DNA from: Syncephalis fuscata | Lineage: Eukaryota > Zoopagomycota > Zoopagomycetes > Zoopagales > Piptocephalidaceae | Assembly (NCBI GenBank): GCA_025786725.1 | Contig: JAHLTZ010000017.1 | Coordinates: 62,001-126,000 of the forward strand | DNA length: 64,000 bases | Reading direction: 5' to 3' | In this document: positions 8,549-18,043 of the stretch, in pieces | Numbering within the stretch: position 1 is the stretch's first letter | How the letters are laid out: each line of letters opens with the position of its first letter | Program-made: the position numbers and the translations under genes | The notes under the pieces: model-generated | Database searches by the model: none | What the model saw: the letters and a program-made list of their open reading frames with translations, nothing else | What the model was told of the DNA's origin: nothing

Positions 8549-11005
8549 ATGAAGCTTTATATTGCCGCCGTCAGCACTATCGCCGTGGCTTTTATAGCCA
8601 GTACAGCCATGGTAGATGCTAGACCAGCTCTAGTCCGTCGTGGTATGTTGCTATTAAATTAGTGTGCAAGCTGTTATATTTGCTGATATTATATTTAACC
8701 GACAGTGGAATTAGATGGTAGGCCGTGATTATGGGTTGTTGTTGTTGTTGCTATACTTACAATACATTCTTGCTAAATAATAAACATAATAAACAGGCAG
8801 TAAGTCTTGAGTACACATTGTAATATATACGCTGATTAGGAGTTATCTGCCGATTTAAATAGACAAAACACCACCACCACCACCTAAAAGTAAGTTTATT
8901 ACAGCCTAGTATATTATGCACTGTTTTTGTAATACTAATATGCTAAACTAATATTGATAGGACGTAAGTAGCGTTATATATTAACTGAGATTTACCAATT
9001 AATGCTATATATTGTGTATATTAACAATTCAATATTAATAGAATGTAAGTGGTATTGCGTGACAATTAACTGTTCACTAACTATATGTTTACTATGCGCG
9101 TCAACAACTTGATATTAATAGGCTGTATGTAATACTATGTATTAAGTGACTATGTGTTAATTACAAGCTATTCGTTTTGTGTATCAACGGCTTGATATTA
9201 ATAGGCGGCAAGTGGCATTTTGCATCGATTGACTGCGTATTAACTAAATGCCATATTATACATATATATATATATACGACTTAACACTAATAGCTCGTAA
9301 GTGGTATTGTACAATAACCAGTTATTCACTAATTAATTGCTATTATTGTATGTATCAATAACTTGATAGCTTGTAGGTGGATTGTATATTAATTAGCTAT
9401 ATGTTTATTAATTTTTTACTTCTTGCATCAACGGCTTAATATTAACAGGTCGTAAGTGATACTGCACACTACTTTTATACACAAAATGCATGTTGTTTAC
9501 TTTTTTGTATTAAAAATACTATCAACAGCTTGTAAGTAAATTTTTATTTTGCTTGATTATGCACTAATTACATGCTATTTAATGTTTATATCAACAATTT
9601 AATATTAACAGCTGGTAAGTGATATTTTATATTAAGCGATTAAACGACAATTACTTACCATATATTGTGTGTATCAACAACTTGATACTAATAGGCCGTA
9701 AGTAATATTTTACATTGCTTGACCATGCATTAATTATACGTCATTTATTATGCATATCAACATTTTAATATTAATAGAATGTAAGTGGTATTTTATATCG
9801 ATTGGGTTTATATTTAATTAAATACTATACATCGTATGTATCAATGGCTTGTTAGTTTGTAAGTAGTATTGTATGTCAACTATCTATATACTTATTAAGT
9901 CTTCTACTTTGTATGTTAACAAATCAACATTAATAGGTAGTAAGTAATATTGCATATTATTTGCTTATACATCAACTACATGTTGCTTAATTTATGTAAA
10001 AATACAATATTAATAGCTCGTAAGTGGCATTTTGGATTAACTAATTATGCACCAACCACATGTTATTCACTATGTGCATCGACAACTTAATATTGCTAGT
10101 CGGTAAGTGATACCATGTATTAATTGAATATACATCAACTAAATGCTACATATCGTACGTATCAACATCTTAATATTAATAGAATGTAAGTGGCATTGTA
10201 TAAAATTTAGCTACGCACTATCAAATGCCCATTGTTTGTAAATTAACAACTTAATTTTAATAGGTCGTAAGTGGCATTGTATATTGCCTGACTATGCATT
10301 AATTATATGGCTGTTGCATATATCAACAATTTATTACTAATAGGCTGTAAGTTGTATTGTATACTAATTGACCATATATTAAGTATATGATTGCTGTATG
10401 TATTAACAACTTCATATTAATAGTTGGTAAGTGAACTTGTATGCAAGTTGAATATAAGCTAATCACATGCTTATTGTGTTTCAACGACTTACTACCAATA
10501 GTGCGTAAGTGACATTGCATATTAATTGATTATACATTAATTACATGCCATGCACTATACGTATTACAATGTAATGTTACTAGCATGTAAGTGGCATTGT
10601 GCATCAATTGACTATGCACTAATTACATGCTTGTTATACATTATCAACTTAATACTAATAGGCAGTAAGTGATGATGTATATTAGTCGACTATGCATTAA
10701 TTACATACTGTGTATTGTATGTATTATTGGTTAATATTAATAGAAGGTAAAAGATATTGCGCATTAATCAACTATGCCTTAATTATATGCTAACTATATG
10801 TACCGCCGTCTTATACCAATAGATGGTAAGTGCCACTGTATACTAATCGACTATACACTAAGCACATCCTATATGCTGCGTATATCAATAAATTGTATTT
10901 ATAGACCGTAAGTAATACTTTATATCAATTGGCTATGCGCTAATTCTATGCCATATGCTTTATGTATTTAAAGCTACAATTTAACCAGTACTTCCGGGCC
11001 ATTAG
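8549..11005 (+). CDS. Secreted cysteine-rich peptide encoded by 30 exons, 26 of them 3 nt long
   Basis: Predicted exons are 8549-8642 (94 nt), 8706-8717 (12), 8797-8799 (3), 8863-8889 (27), then twenty-five 3-nt exons starting at 8961, 9042, 9122, 9205, 9294, 9370, 9449, 9529, 9612, 9695, 9778, 9856, 9937, 10017, 10100, 10183, 10264, 10344, 10424, 10502, 10584, 10662, 10744, 10823 and 10905, and a final exon from 10989 with TAG at 11003-11005. Every intron is phase 1, so each tiny exon supplies two bases of one codon and one of the next. The spliced CDS is 228 nt, about 9% of the locus, encoding 75 residues: a signal peptide (about 1-24, MKLYIAAVSTI start), a linker with five prolines, a Lys-Arg that could be a Kex2-type site (45-46), then a domain with six cysteines at 48, 49, 52, 58, 62 and 67 (C-C-x2-C-x5-C-x3-C-x4-C), ending LLPGH. 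The motif CCAPCPSGQFC is readable across exons. The function is unknown; a secreted effector-like or defence-like peptide is inference. The exon model rests on splice signals and needs RNA evidence. A possible poly(A) signal AATAAA lies at 11213-11218. Confidence 0.8.
8890..10988 (+). repeat. Tandem array of ~26 homologous introns, period ~75-85 bp, each separated by one 3-nt exon
   Basis: Each unit begins GTAAGT (21 of the 25 micro-exon donors; the others are GTATGT, GCAAGT, GTAGGT and GTAAAA), continues with an AT-rich body containing a TTGACTATGCATTAATTACATGC-like core, and ends with TATCAACAACTTAATATTAATAG or a close variant. Intron lengths are 71-86 nt. The 3 nt between the AG of one unit and the GT of the next vary freely: I count 19 different triplets in 25. 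The repeat is therefore intron plus one codon, with conserved introns and variable exons. TTAAT blocks about 9 and 3 nt before the AG are candidate branch sites. Unit similarity is clear but well below identity, so the array is not a recent expansion or an assembly artefact of one unit. Confidence 0.9.
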
Positions 11006-12509
11006 CATTGGTAGTACATTTGGACTACTAGTCCAATACACTTTAGGTATGCGCTCGGCAAAAGGCAAGATCATTTAGCAGCCGCCGTCTAGTTTATTCA
11101 TACATCAATTCCTGCCAATGCTCCGGTTTATTTGAGCTTCAATCGGTCGAATCATTATATTACTAACAAGCCTAAGTTTAATTGAATCTATTCAACTATC
11201 CAAGCTTGTAGTAATAAACATATGTTCTATCTTAATGAGCACGGTATTTTTATAATAATTATAATTAGTGCAACAATAGTTTACATCATTTTTAGATTAA
11301 AAATATATACTTTTGTAGAAAAAATTTAATAGAAACCCGCTCGATTGCCGTATGGCATTTTGCAATTAATTTTCTTTAACTGTTCGTTTTCACATATGTT
11401 TATATAAAATCAATGGATGAGTTACCTATCATGTATTATATTTGTACAAAAGTGGTAAATTACACATTTACTATTATTATTATTATTTATAGTTCAAATC
11501 AAATCATGTATTTATTACTACGAGCCTGCATGATTAAATAAATACATTTAACTACAGACGTGCTTGGCAATATAGTAACACTATTAGTTAAAGATTGAAT
11601 AAATCATGGGTTGACTAGAACTTGATATATGGGTAAAGTAGACAATAGTTGTCAAATACTCTTGATTTTTGTCAGATGCGTATCTAAAATATGTAATACT
11701 AGCAATTTAATTATATCATCAATGCCAATGTCTTGAAAGCATCAGTTATTTTTATGACCAGTTTTTTATGGTGACGCTGAATAGCACATTTATGATGACT
11801 AACAACAAGCTGATGGACAAGAGCTTGTAGTGATTATCTTTTAACCAATAATGCAGTATCACGACGGATTAAAACTGGCTCAGCATCTATTATGACTATG
11901 TTGGCCACAAAGGTCACAGTGAGGGTACAGGCGACGGCAATATAAGGTTTTCATTATGGCATATAGTATTTGAGTGGTTTTAACATTAATAGTTATAACA
12001 TCTATTAATTAATAATCACAACTGTAGCCTCAATAATCAACTGCACTTATTAAAAAGTATTTGAAAGAGGATTGCTTAACAACAATGCGGAAGGAAAGCT
12101 TAGTAAAAATAGGTGCGAATGACAATAGCCAGAGAAATATGCTTTATTGCTATTTGTTATGGGGAATCGTAGACATTTGTAAATGTTGGAATGGCAATTT
12201 GCTGCTACACTCAGATAGGTCCGCCTTTTACATATCTACATTCGTAGCTTTACCAATACTAATAATATCAACTATAGCTTTTCACCGTCATTTATAGTGT
12301 AAAGTAGTATTACTCTGGTGTTACTATACGTACCTCACCTGTGTGTCAGCTGTTCTTATTGAAAAAAACGCTGTAGAACCTTTGTTTCATCTTGACCATT
12401 TTAAAGAAGTAAAAGCCGTCATTCTATTCGCTGTTACTACCGTTGCTGCTATTGCTGTTACTATTGCTATCGCATCTGTTGGCTGTTTCTTCAATTAATA
12501 CTTGGTGTG
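11006..12509. other. 3' flank of the micro-exon gene and promoter of the Sac gene
   Basis: The first 90 or so bases after the stop are GC-richer than the introns and are probably 3' UTR. AATAAA at 11213-11218 is a candidate poly(A) signal. The rest is AT-rich without a supported gene; the 78-codon frame at 12061-12297 starts at a non-ATG codon and has no features. The end (12400-12500) is pyrimidine-rich with GCTGTTACTATTGCTG-like triplets, a plausible leader for the gene downstream. Confidence 0.45.
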
Positions 12510-12701
12510 ATGCGCGGACCCACTCTACTTGGAGGTCTTAAAGATGTTGCTGCCAGCGCGCCGCTTATTGGAACGTTATTTGGCGGTCCTAGCCAGGAAG
12601 TACTCGGGCCGAACACCACTGCTTCTACTATCGACACAGATGGCACTGGCAGTGACGAACAGCGTACGCGTACTTCACACGACGCGATTGACATTGACTA
12701 A
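12510..12701 (+). CDS. Upstream ORF of 63 codons ending in TAATG at the Sac start
   Basis: An ATG at 12510 opens a 63-codon frame that ends TAA at 12699-12701. The last A of that stop is the A of the ATG of the phosphatase frame (TAATG). Composition is coding-like (GC-rich, Gly/Thr/Ser/Asp-rich, start RGPTLLGGLKDV) and contrasts with the flanking AT-rich DNA. It could be a regulatory uORF, the first cistron of a bicistronic mRNA, or the true N-terminus of the phosphatase separated by a frameshift. A 42-nt intron bridging the two frames was tested by eye and does not restore phase. Confidence 0.45.
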   Translation: MRGPTLLGGLKDVAASAPLIGTLFGGPSQEVLGPNTTASTIDTDGTGSDEQRTRTSHDAIDID

Positions 12702-15700
12702 TGAGCGAATCGACTGCAACATTGGTGGCCAACAGTGGTCATTCTCTTTCTTCGGCAGGTCTACACAAAGAAATGCAGCTGGTAGTGCGGCCTAATTCAT
12801 TTGTTCTTTATGCGCGAGCCAATTTAGCTAATATCGATACTAGTAAATCAAATAGCGTGCAATGGGATACGATAGAATTGTCGTTTGCCGATGCTAAGCT
12901 TGTTCATTCAGGTAACTAATAACTGATTGGTGTTATTTATCTTTACTAATGTTAGAAATCAAAAGTGGAAGATGAACCACCTACTGGTACCAAACAGTAT
13001 GAAATCTACGGTTGTATTGGTATTATCGAATTACACACAGGTAAGTATATTGTTGATGATAACAATAAAATACATGCTAATTACTTATTATTGTAATTCT
13101 ACAGGCCCACATCTTATTGTGATTATAGAGCGAAAGCATATCGGACAACTATTCAACGAAGATATTTATCGAATTCAAAAAATTGCTGTGCTACCATTTG
13201 ATGAGAAAAAGGCACTTTACGTGTTAAATAAATTGGTATGTATAATACTGACTACTGGCTGTTTGTTATCTAACTGCTCATTAGTGTATACTCTATGGAT
13301 ATCGTCGTCGGACGACTAGTGATGCGACTATTGCGCTTGCCGAATCACTAGAGGAAAAAGAATTTGATCCAAATGAAAGCTCAGAACTAGGTATTTTGTC
13401 CGAGGAAGAAGAGGAAGATTCGTCGGAAATGATTCCATCGGTAACAATGGCCGCTCGCATGCGTTCTACATTGATAGGACTTGTACGACGTCCTCCAACA
13501 GGCAGTTCCGATACAGATGAAGAACAGTATGAGTTACAGCCACAACCGCTTCATGATCGCTCCTCCGACGATTTACCACCGCTTAACGATACCGATTCAA
13601 ATGAAGCGGCCAGTGTGCTCAACTCGACTGCTCCTGATGCATCATTGCCCCCAGCACCACTTGGTGATACTACCAATGCTACAGACGAGTTGCTTGACAG
13701 TAAGGATACAGATACTAATCAAATGGACATCAATCCGCAATCACTACCTCGAACCAGTAGTATTACAGCGGCCTTGCGCATAATACGTGGTAACTCACAA
13801 GCTGAACCAAGAGATGAGCGGGTAAGTTAGTCATGAGATAATAAACAATTACTAAGTTTTATTTTTTATTAATTAGGAAGCACTCGATATTCGTATTATT
13901 CGAGAAATGATGTCATTATTCGCTAACAGTGGATTCTACGTATCTTACGGACTTGGTAATATATTAAATACAAACAATAAGTATAATAGTCAATTGACCA
14001 CTTGTAACAGAAATTACGCGAACTTTACAGCAAATTATACAACAGCCCAAAGATTTATCTTCAACTCCTTTGTGGCAGCGAGTACGTAAAGTTTTATTTA
14101 TCTTTTTTATATATATTTTTAATATCTTTTGTATCAACTAGACAGATCGTCGTTTTTGGTGGAATGAGCATGCTTTATTACCATGGATTGAGAATAAGGT
14201 ATATATTACTATGGCGATACATTTTATATAATAGCAGCTAATTAATAATATATTCGTAGTTGCATGCCTGGATTCTGCCAATAATGCAAGGTTACATGCA
14301 TGTTGAACACTGTGAAATTGAAGCGAATGAGTTTGATTTTGTTTTAATTTCCCGTCGTAGTCGAGATCGAGCAGGTAATTAAATTTGTAGCCAATAATAA
14401 GATACACATAGTAACTGACGACCAGGTATGCGATATGAGCGCCGTGGTGTTGATGAATTGGGCAATGTGGCCAATTTTGTTGAAACAGAACAAGCTGTAT
14501 TTGTTGAGGTAGAAATATAAATAAATGTAAAGATATCGACTAACAGTTATTGATGATAGCGTGAGAATCTGCCACATTTTGTATCTTTTCTACAAACCCG
14601 TGGATCAAGTAAGCATTGGCTAATAATTGATGGATTGATAATTAATAGAAATATATTGCTATTTAGTTCCACTGTTTTGGAGCCAAAGTCCATATCGTTT
14701 ACGACCTACACCAGTTGTCGAACGTACAAAGGCCGATAATACAATTGCATTCCAACGCCATATGGAGCAGCTAATCGATCGTTATGGGCCACAGTACTGT
14801 GTTAATCTTGTTGAGCTGCAAGGTCGAGAGGCATTAGTTGGCGATGAGTATCGTAATTATGTAGAGCAATTGAATCAGCCGAAAATACAGTAAGATTATG
14901 AAAGCAATCTGTAGATGATTCTTACACAATTAATCTCTAGTTATCGTGAATTTGATTTTCATAATGAATGCCGTGGAATGAGATACGAAAATATATCCAA
15001 ATTAATTGAACTAATGGAGACGGATTTATCGCATATAAAGTAAGGAATAATGGCATGAAATTAATAATACTAATACTAATAACGTAAATGTGACACACTA
15101 GATACTTTTGGTCTGTGAAATCAGAAAATGTGTTTTGTCAACAAGCGGGTACCATTCGAACAGTAAGGATTATTGCTAAAATTACTATTTGATATTTATC
15201 TATGTTGAGTATAGAACTGTATGGACTGTCTTGATCGAACCAATGTAGTACAGGTAAGTAATAAACTGTTTAAATATCTAAAGTCGCCAATAAAAACAAT
15301 TGTGCTGTTTATTTAGAGTGCAATTGCGCGTCATGTGCTCAATCTGCAACTTTTACGCTTGGGCATACAATTGCACCCTGAACGAGGCATTGCTAATTAT
15401 GAATCATTTGAAACAACTTTTAATCATGGTAGGTTGAATGAATAAACAAACAGATAGATAGATAAACGATATATACTAATGATTAAATAGCATGGGCTAA
15501 TAATGGTGATTCAATCAGCCGTGAATATGCCGGTACAAGTGCGTTAAAGGGAGATTTTACACGGTAAATATATATAATATGCCATTTTATTTCTAAATAC
15601 TAACCAACAGCATTGCTGAATTAGAACGGGTAAGCGAAATTCAAAAGTTAATATGATCATATCTGATTGCCAGATTACGCTATTTAGGCCGACGTAACTT

Positions 15701-16881
15701 CCAAGGCATGATGAATGATGCTACCAATTCATTGGCACGTTTATACCAAAATGCATTCCGTGATTATTTCCGTCAGGTAATTAAATACGCTATGCTGTCA
15801 TTTAATTTATTATTAATACAATAACGATAGGCAACCATTGATTATTTCCTTGGAAATAAAAAGATAGACGTATTTGTACAGGTACTGACTACCAGTGGAC
15901 ATCAATTGCGCCAACAGAGTGAAGAAGAAAGATGGATGAAGATTCGAGCCAATGCCAGTAAGTTTAAACGATATAGCTGATCAACTAGGCATTAAATCAG
16001 CTTTATACAGTTGAAATTACAAGTGGCATTGTTATTGGAGAGGGTGAGATGTTACTTAATGGCTGGACACTTTCATCGCCCGTGACACCACATACTGTGT
16101 AAGTGGTTTAATTAATAACGTAGATGGTTGGCTAACATTTTCTACATTATGGCTGTATAGACGAGACAAATCGTATGAGGAAAAGGTTGTTTTATTGACA
16201 CAGCTTGCACTCTACGTGTGCAGTTTCCATTATGCACTCGAAAAGGTAGTCGAGTTTGTGCGTATTTCTCTTGATACAATTACTGAAATCCAGCGAGGTA
16301 ATAATTGATAACAGGTTTGGTGTTGAATGAATGTATATATTTACAATTGCATATAGGCGAATACATATTGTCAACGGCTCGGCCAGATTTCACTCGTCCC
16401 GAGGATAACTACGGATTTATTGTGAACTACAGGCCAGAAGGTGAAGCTACTCGATTCAACTCGGGTAGTATGCGTAATAGACGAAATAGCTTTACGAGTC
16501 TACTGGGCCCGTCAACCAGTTTGAAACGGGATCCCACGCGATTCTTTGCCTTTAAAGCACTATCACCCAGCATTGTGGGCCAAGCAAATACTCGACAAGG
16601 TCAAACGACTACTGGTGATGAAAATCATCCACGATGCATCGATATTGTCGCTGGTATTGTGGCCGAAATATCGGTAGCCTGTGAGAATGTTGGCAATGGT
16701 CGTAGCAAGGATGAAGAACCATTGGTAGTAAAAGAGCCCATTATTAGGTAAGTACTCTTTCTTCTTTTAAGTGATTTGTAGTAATACATTTATTGATTTA
16801 ATAATTAGTTTGGAGCAAGCATTGGAAACCACAAGCTTGGTGTCAAAAGTTGGTCTTAGGCTTAGACGAGTTGTGTTCTAG
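12701..16881 (+). CDS. Sac-domain phosphoinositide phosphatase with hSac2 domain (INPP5F/Sac2 type)
   Basis: The gene is split by more than a dozen introns of about 40-80 nt. Exon 1 is 12701-12911 and exon 2 begins at 12966 (phase 1). The N-terminal Sac half reads YGCIGIIELHT then GPHLIVIIERKHIG, followed by an acidic, Ser/Thr-rich insert (13396-13820) that interrupts the domain. The catalytic region includes SRRSRDRAGMRYERRG, FVETEQ, the invariant NCMDCLDRTNVVQ (CX5R(T/S) loop, Cys and Arg both present, about 15205-15245) and TSALKGDFTR. The C-terminal part, EKVVLLTQLALYVCSFHY to EIQRGEYILST, matches the hSac2 homology domain of INPP5F-type proteins. These enzymes dephosphorylate phosphoinositides, mainly PI4P, on endomembranes. 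Stop TAG at 16879-16881; a poly(A)-like AATAAA occurs near 17097. Confidence 0.85.
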
Positions 16882-17206
16882 CCCGAATGCTTGATTTATT
16901 GTTTATAAGCATTATAATGTTAGCTATGTAAAACAAAGACGTGTTCCATTTTTATCAATGAACGAATTGACCATATACTGTTAAAAATGTAATTAATTCT
17001 AATATTGAAACTTGGAAAGCCAAGTAGTATTGAATTGAGCACACAATCTATATTGAATTTAATCTTGGATAATAATTATCAGAATGTAGCACCTGTAATA
17101 AAACCAATCTAGTTGATGCTGAGTTGTACTATCTGTATCGTGTTAGTAATTATCTGTGTAAATTAGATATTAATGCTTTAGACATTAGTGTCTCATTGAT
17201 ATTGTT

Positions 17207-17350
17207 GCGCTAAGCGAAGCAAGTTTTAAGTTGGCTATAATGGTGCCAATGACACACATTCGCATAATATTTTACTGCGCACCACTAAACAAAATTCGAA
17301 TTGTAAGTAATAAGTAAAAATAGCCTAGAATTATAATTAACTAGTTAATT
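17207..17350 (+). pseudogene. Relic of an oligopeptidase-B-like exon plus the start of its intron
   Basis: Bases 17228-17350 match 20258-20395 inside the oligopeptidase-like gene with scattered substitutions. One frame of both reads VGYNGANDTH, then HNILLRTTK. The similarity continues through the GTAAGT donor and into the intron as far as TTAGTTACATTTACAT-like sequence. In the relic the codon frame is continuous (A-K-R-S-K-F-stop-V-G-Y-N) but carries an in-frame TAA where the other copy has CAA. No other exons of the second copy are recognisable, so this is a partial duplicate or the remains of a lost tandem paralogue. Confidence 0.7.
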
Positions 17351-17674
17351 ACATTTACATATATATATATATATAGTAATTGACAAATCATGCAAACTGG
17401 GATTGTAATTATTATTTTGTTATGCTTAGATATATGCCTGACAGACAAGTTTATTTGGTAAATACACTGTATAACCTCTCATACATTAACATTCAGCTCA
17501 TATTCTCGGCCACGCAGCTTTCAATTCATGTTGCTGTTACACAACTAATAATAAAACCTATTTTATTCGTACTAACATAACAACCTAAAACCAAACAAAC
17601 TTGTAAATATGGTTGATGCAATGATAAAATGAGTACTATTTTGCACACGGAGTAGTAGCCTGTTTTATGTTTAC

Positions 17675-17796
17675 AAATCCGGTTATGTTTATTGAACAAG
17701 GCCTCCTTTTCCACACATGAGCAATGCAAAAATCCGGCTATGTTTATTAAATAAGGCCTTTCTTTCCACACATGAGCAATGCAGAAATCCGGTTAG
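17675..17796. repeat. Short tandem repeat, ~55-bp unit, about 2.2 copies
   Basis: The unit begins AAATCCGGTTATGTTTATT, runs through AAGGCCTCCTTTTCCACACATGAGCAATGC-like sequence, and repeats at about 17730, with a third partial copy of its start at about 17785. Copies differ at a few positions. No coding sense is visible. It lies in the promoter region of the oligopeptidase-like gene. Confidence 0.8.
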
Positions 17797-18043
17797 CAAG
17801 TCTACCTTTAAAACAATAGAATAATACAATGCCCGCAGTAAAGTTAGCATGGAATATACGCGACTCTCGCTGTTATTTCAACTAATAAATAGACACTTGT
17901 TTTGGCCGATTAATGCCGGTAAATCAGCGCACATCACTACTACTTTATACCTATTCAACTACTAGTAATTAAATATATTTCATTACATAACTCTTGTTTA
18001 TCTTTGCTTGCCATCGATTAGTAGATCCATCCCATTGCGCACA

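Larger units (their letters stand above)
16882..18043. other. Intergenic region with an oligopeptidase relic and a short tandem repeat
   Basis: After the 3' UTR of the Sac gene this region contains the exon relic at 17207-17350 and a tandem repeat at 17675-17796, both listed separately, plus a (TA)n run at about 17357-17376. No other gene is supported. The last 150 bases are the promoter and leader of the oligopeptidase-like gene; its in-frame extension before 18044 starts at a TTG and is not used. Confidence 0.5.

Noticed and set aside
8890-10988. Array of regular ~80-bp repeats with short unique pieces, superficially CRISPR-like
   Set aside because: The unique pieces are 3 nt, the repeats are diverged and bounded by GT...AG, the genome is eukaryotic, and there are no cas genes. 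The intron-exon reading explains every unit.
12061-12297. 78-codon ORF downstream of the micro-exon gene
   Set aside because: It starts at a TTG codon, has no domain, and lies in AT-rich DNA.
12665-12706. A 42-nt intron joining the upstream ORF to the Sac frame
   Set aside because: GTACGC to TGAG gives phase 1 on the left and needs phase 2 on the right, so the frames do not join.
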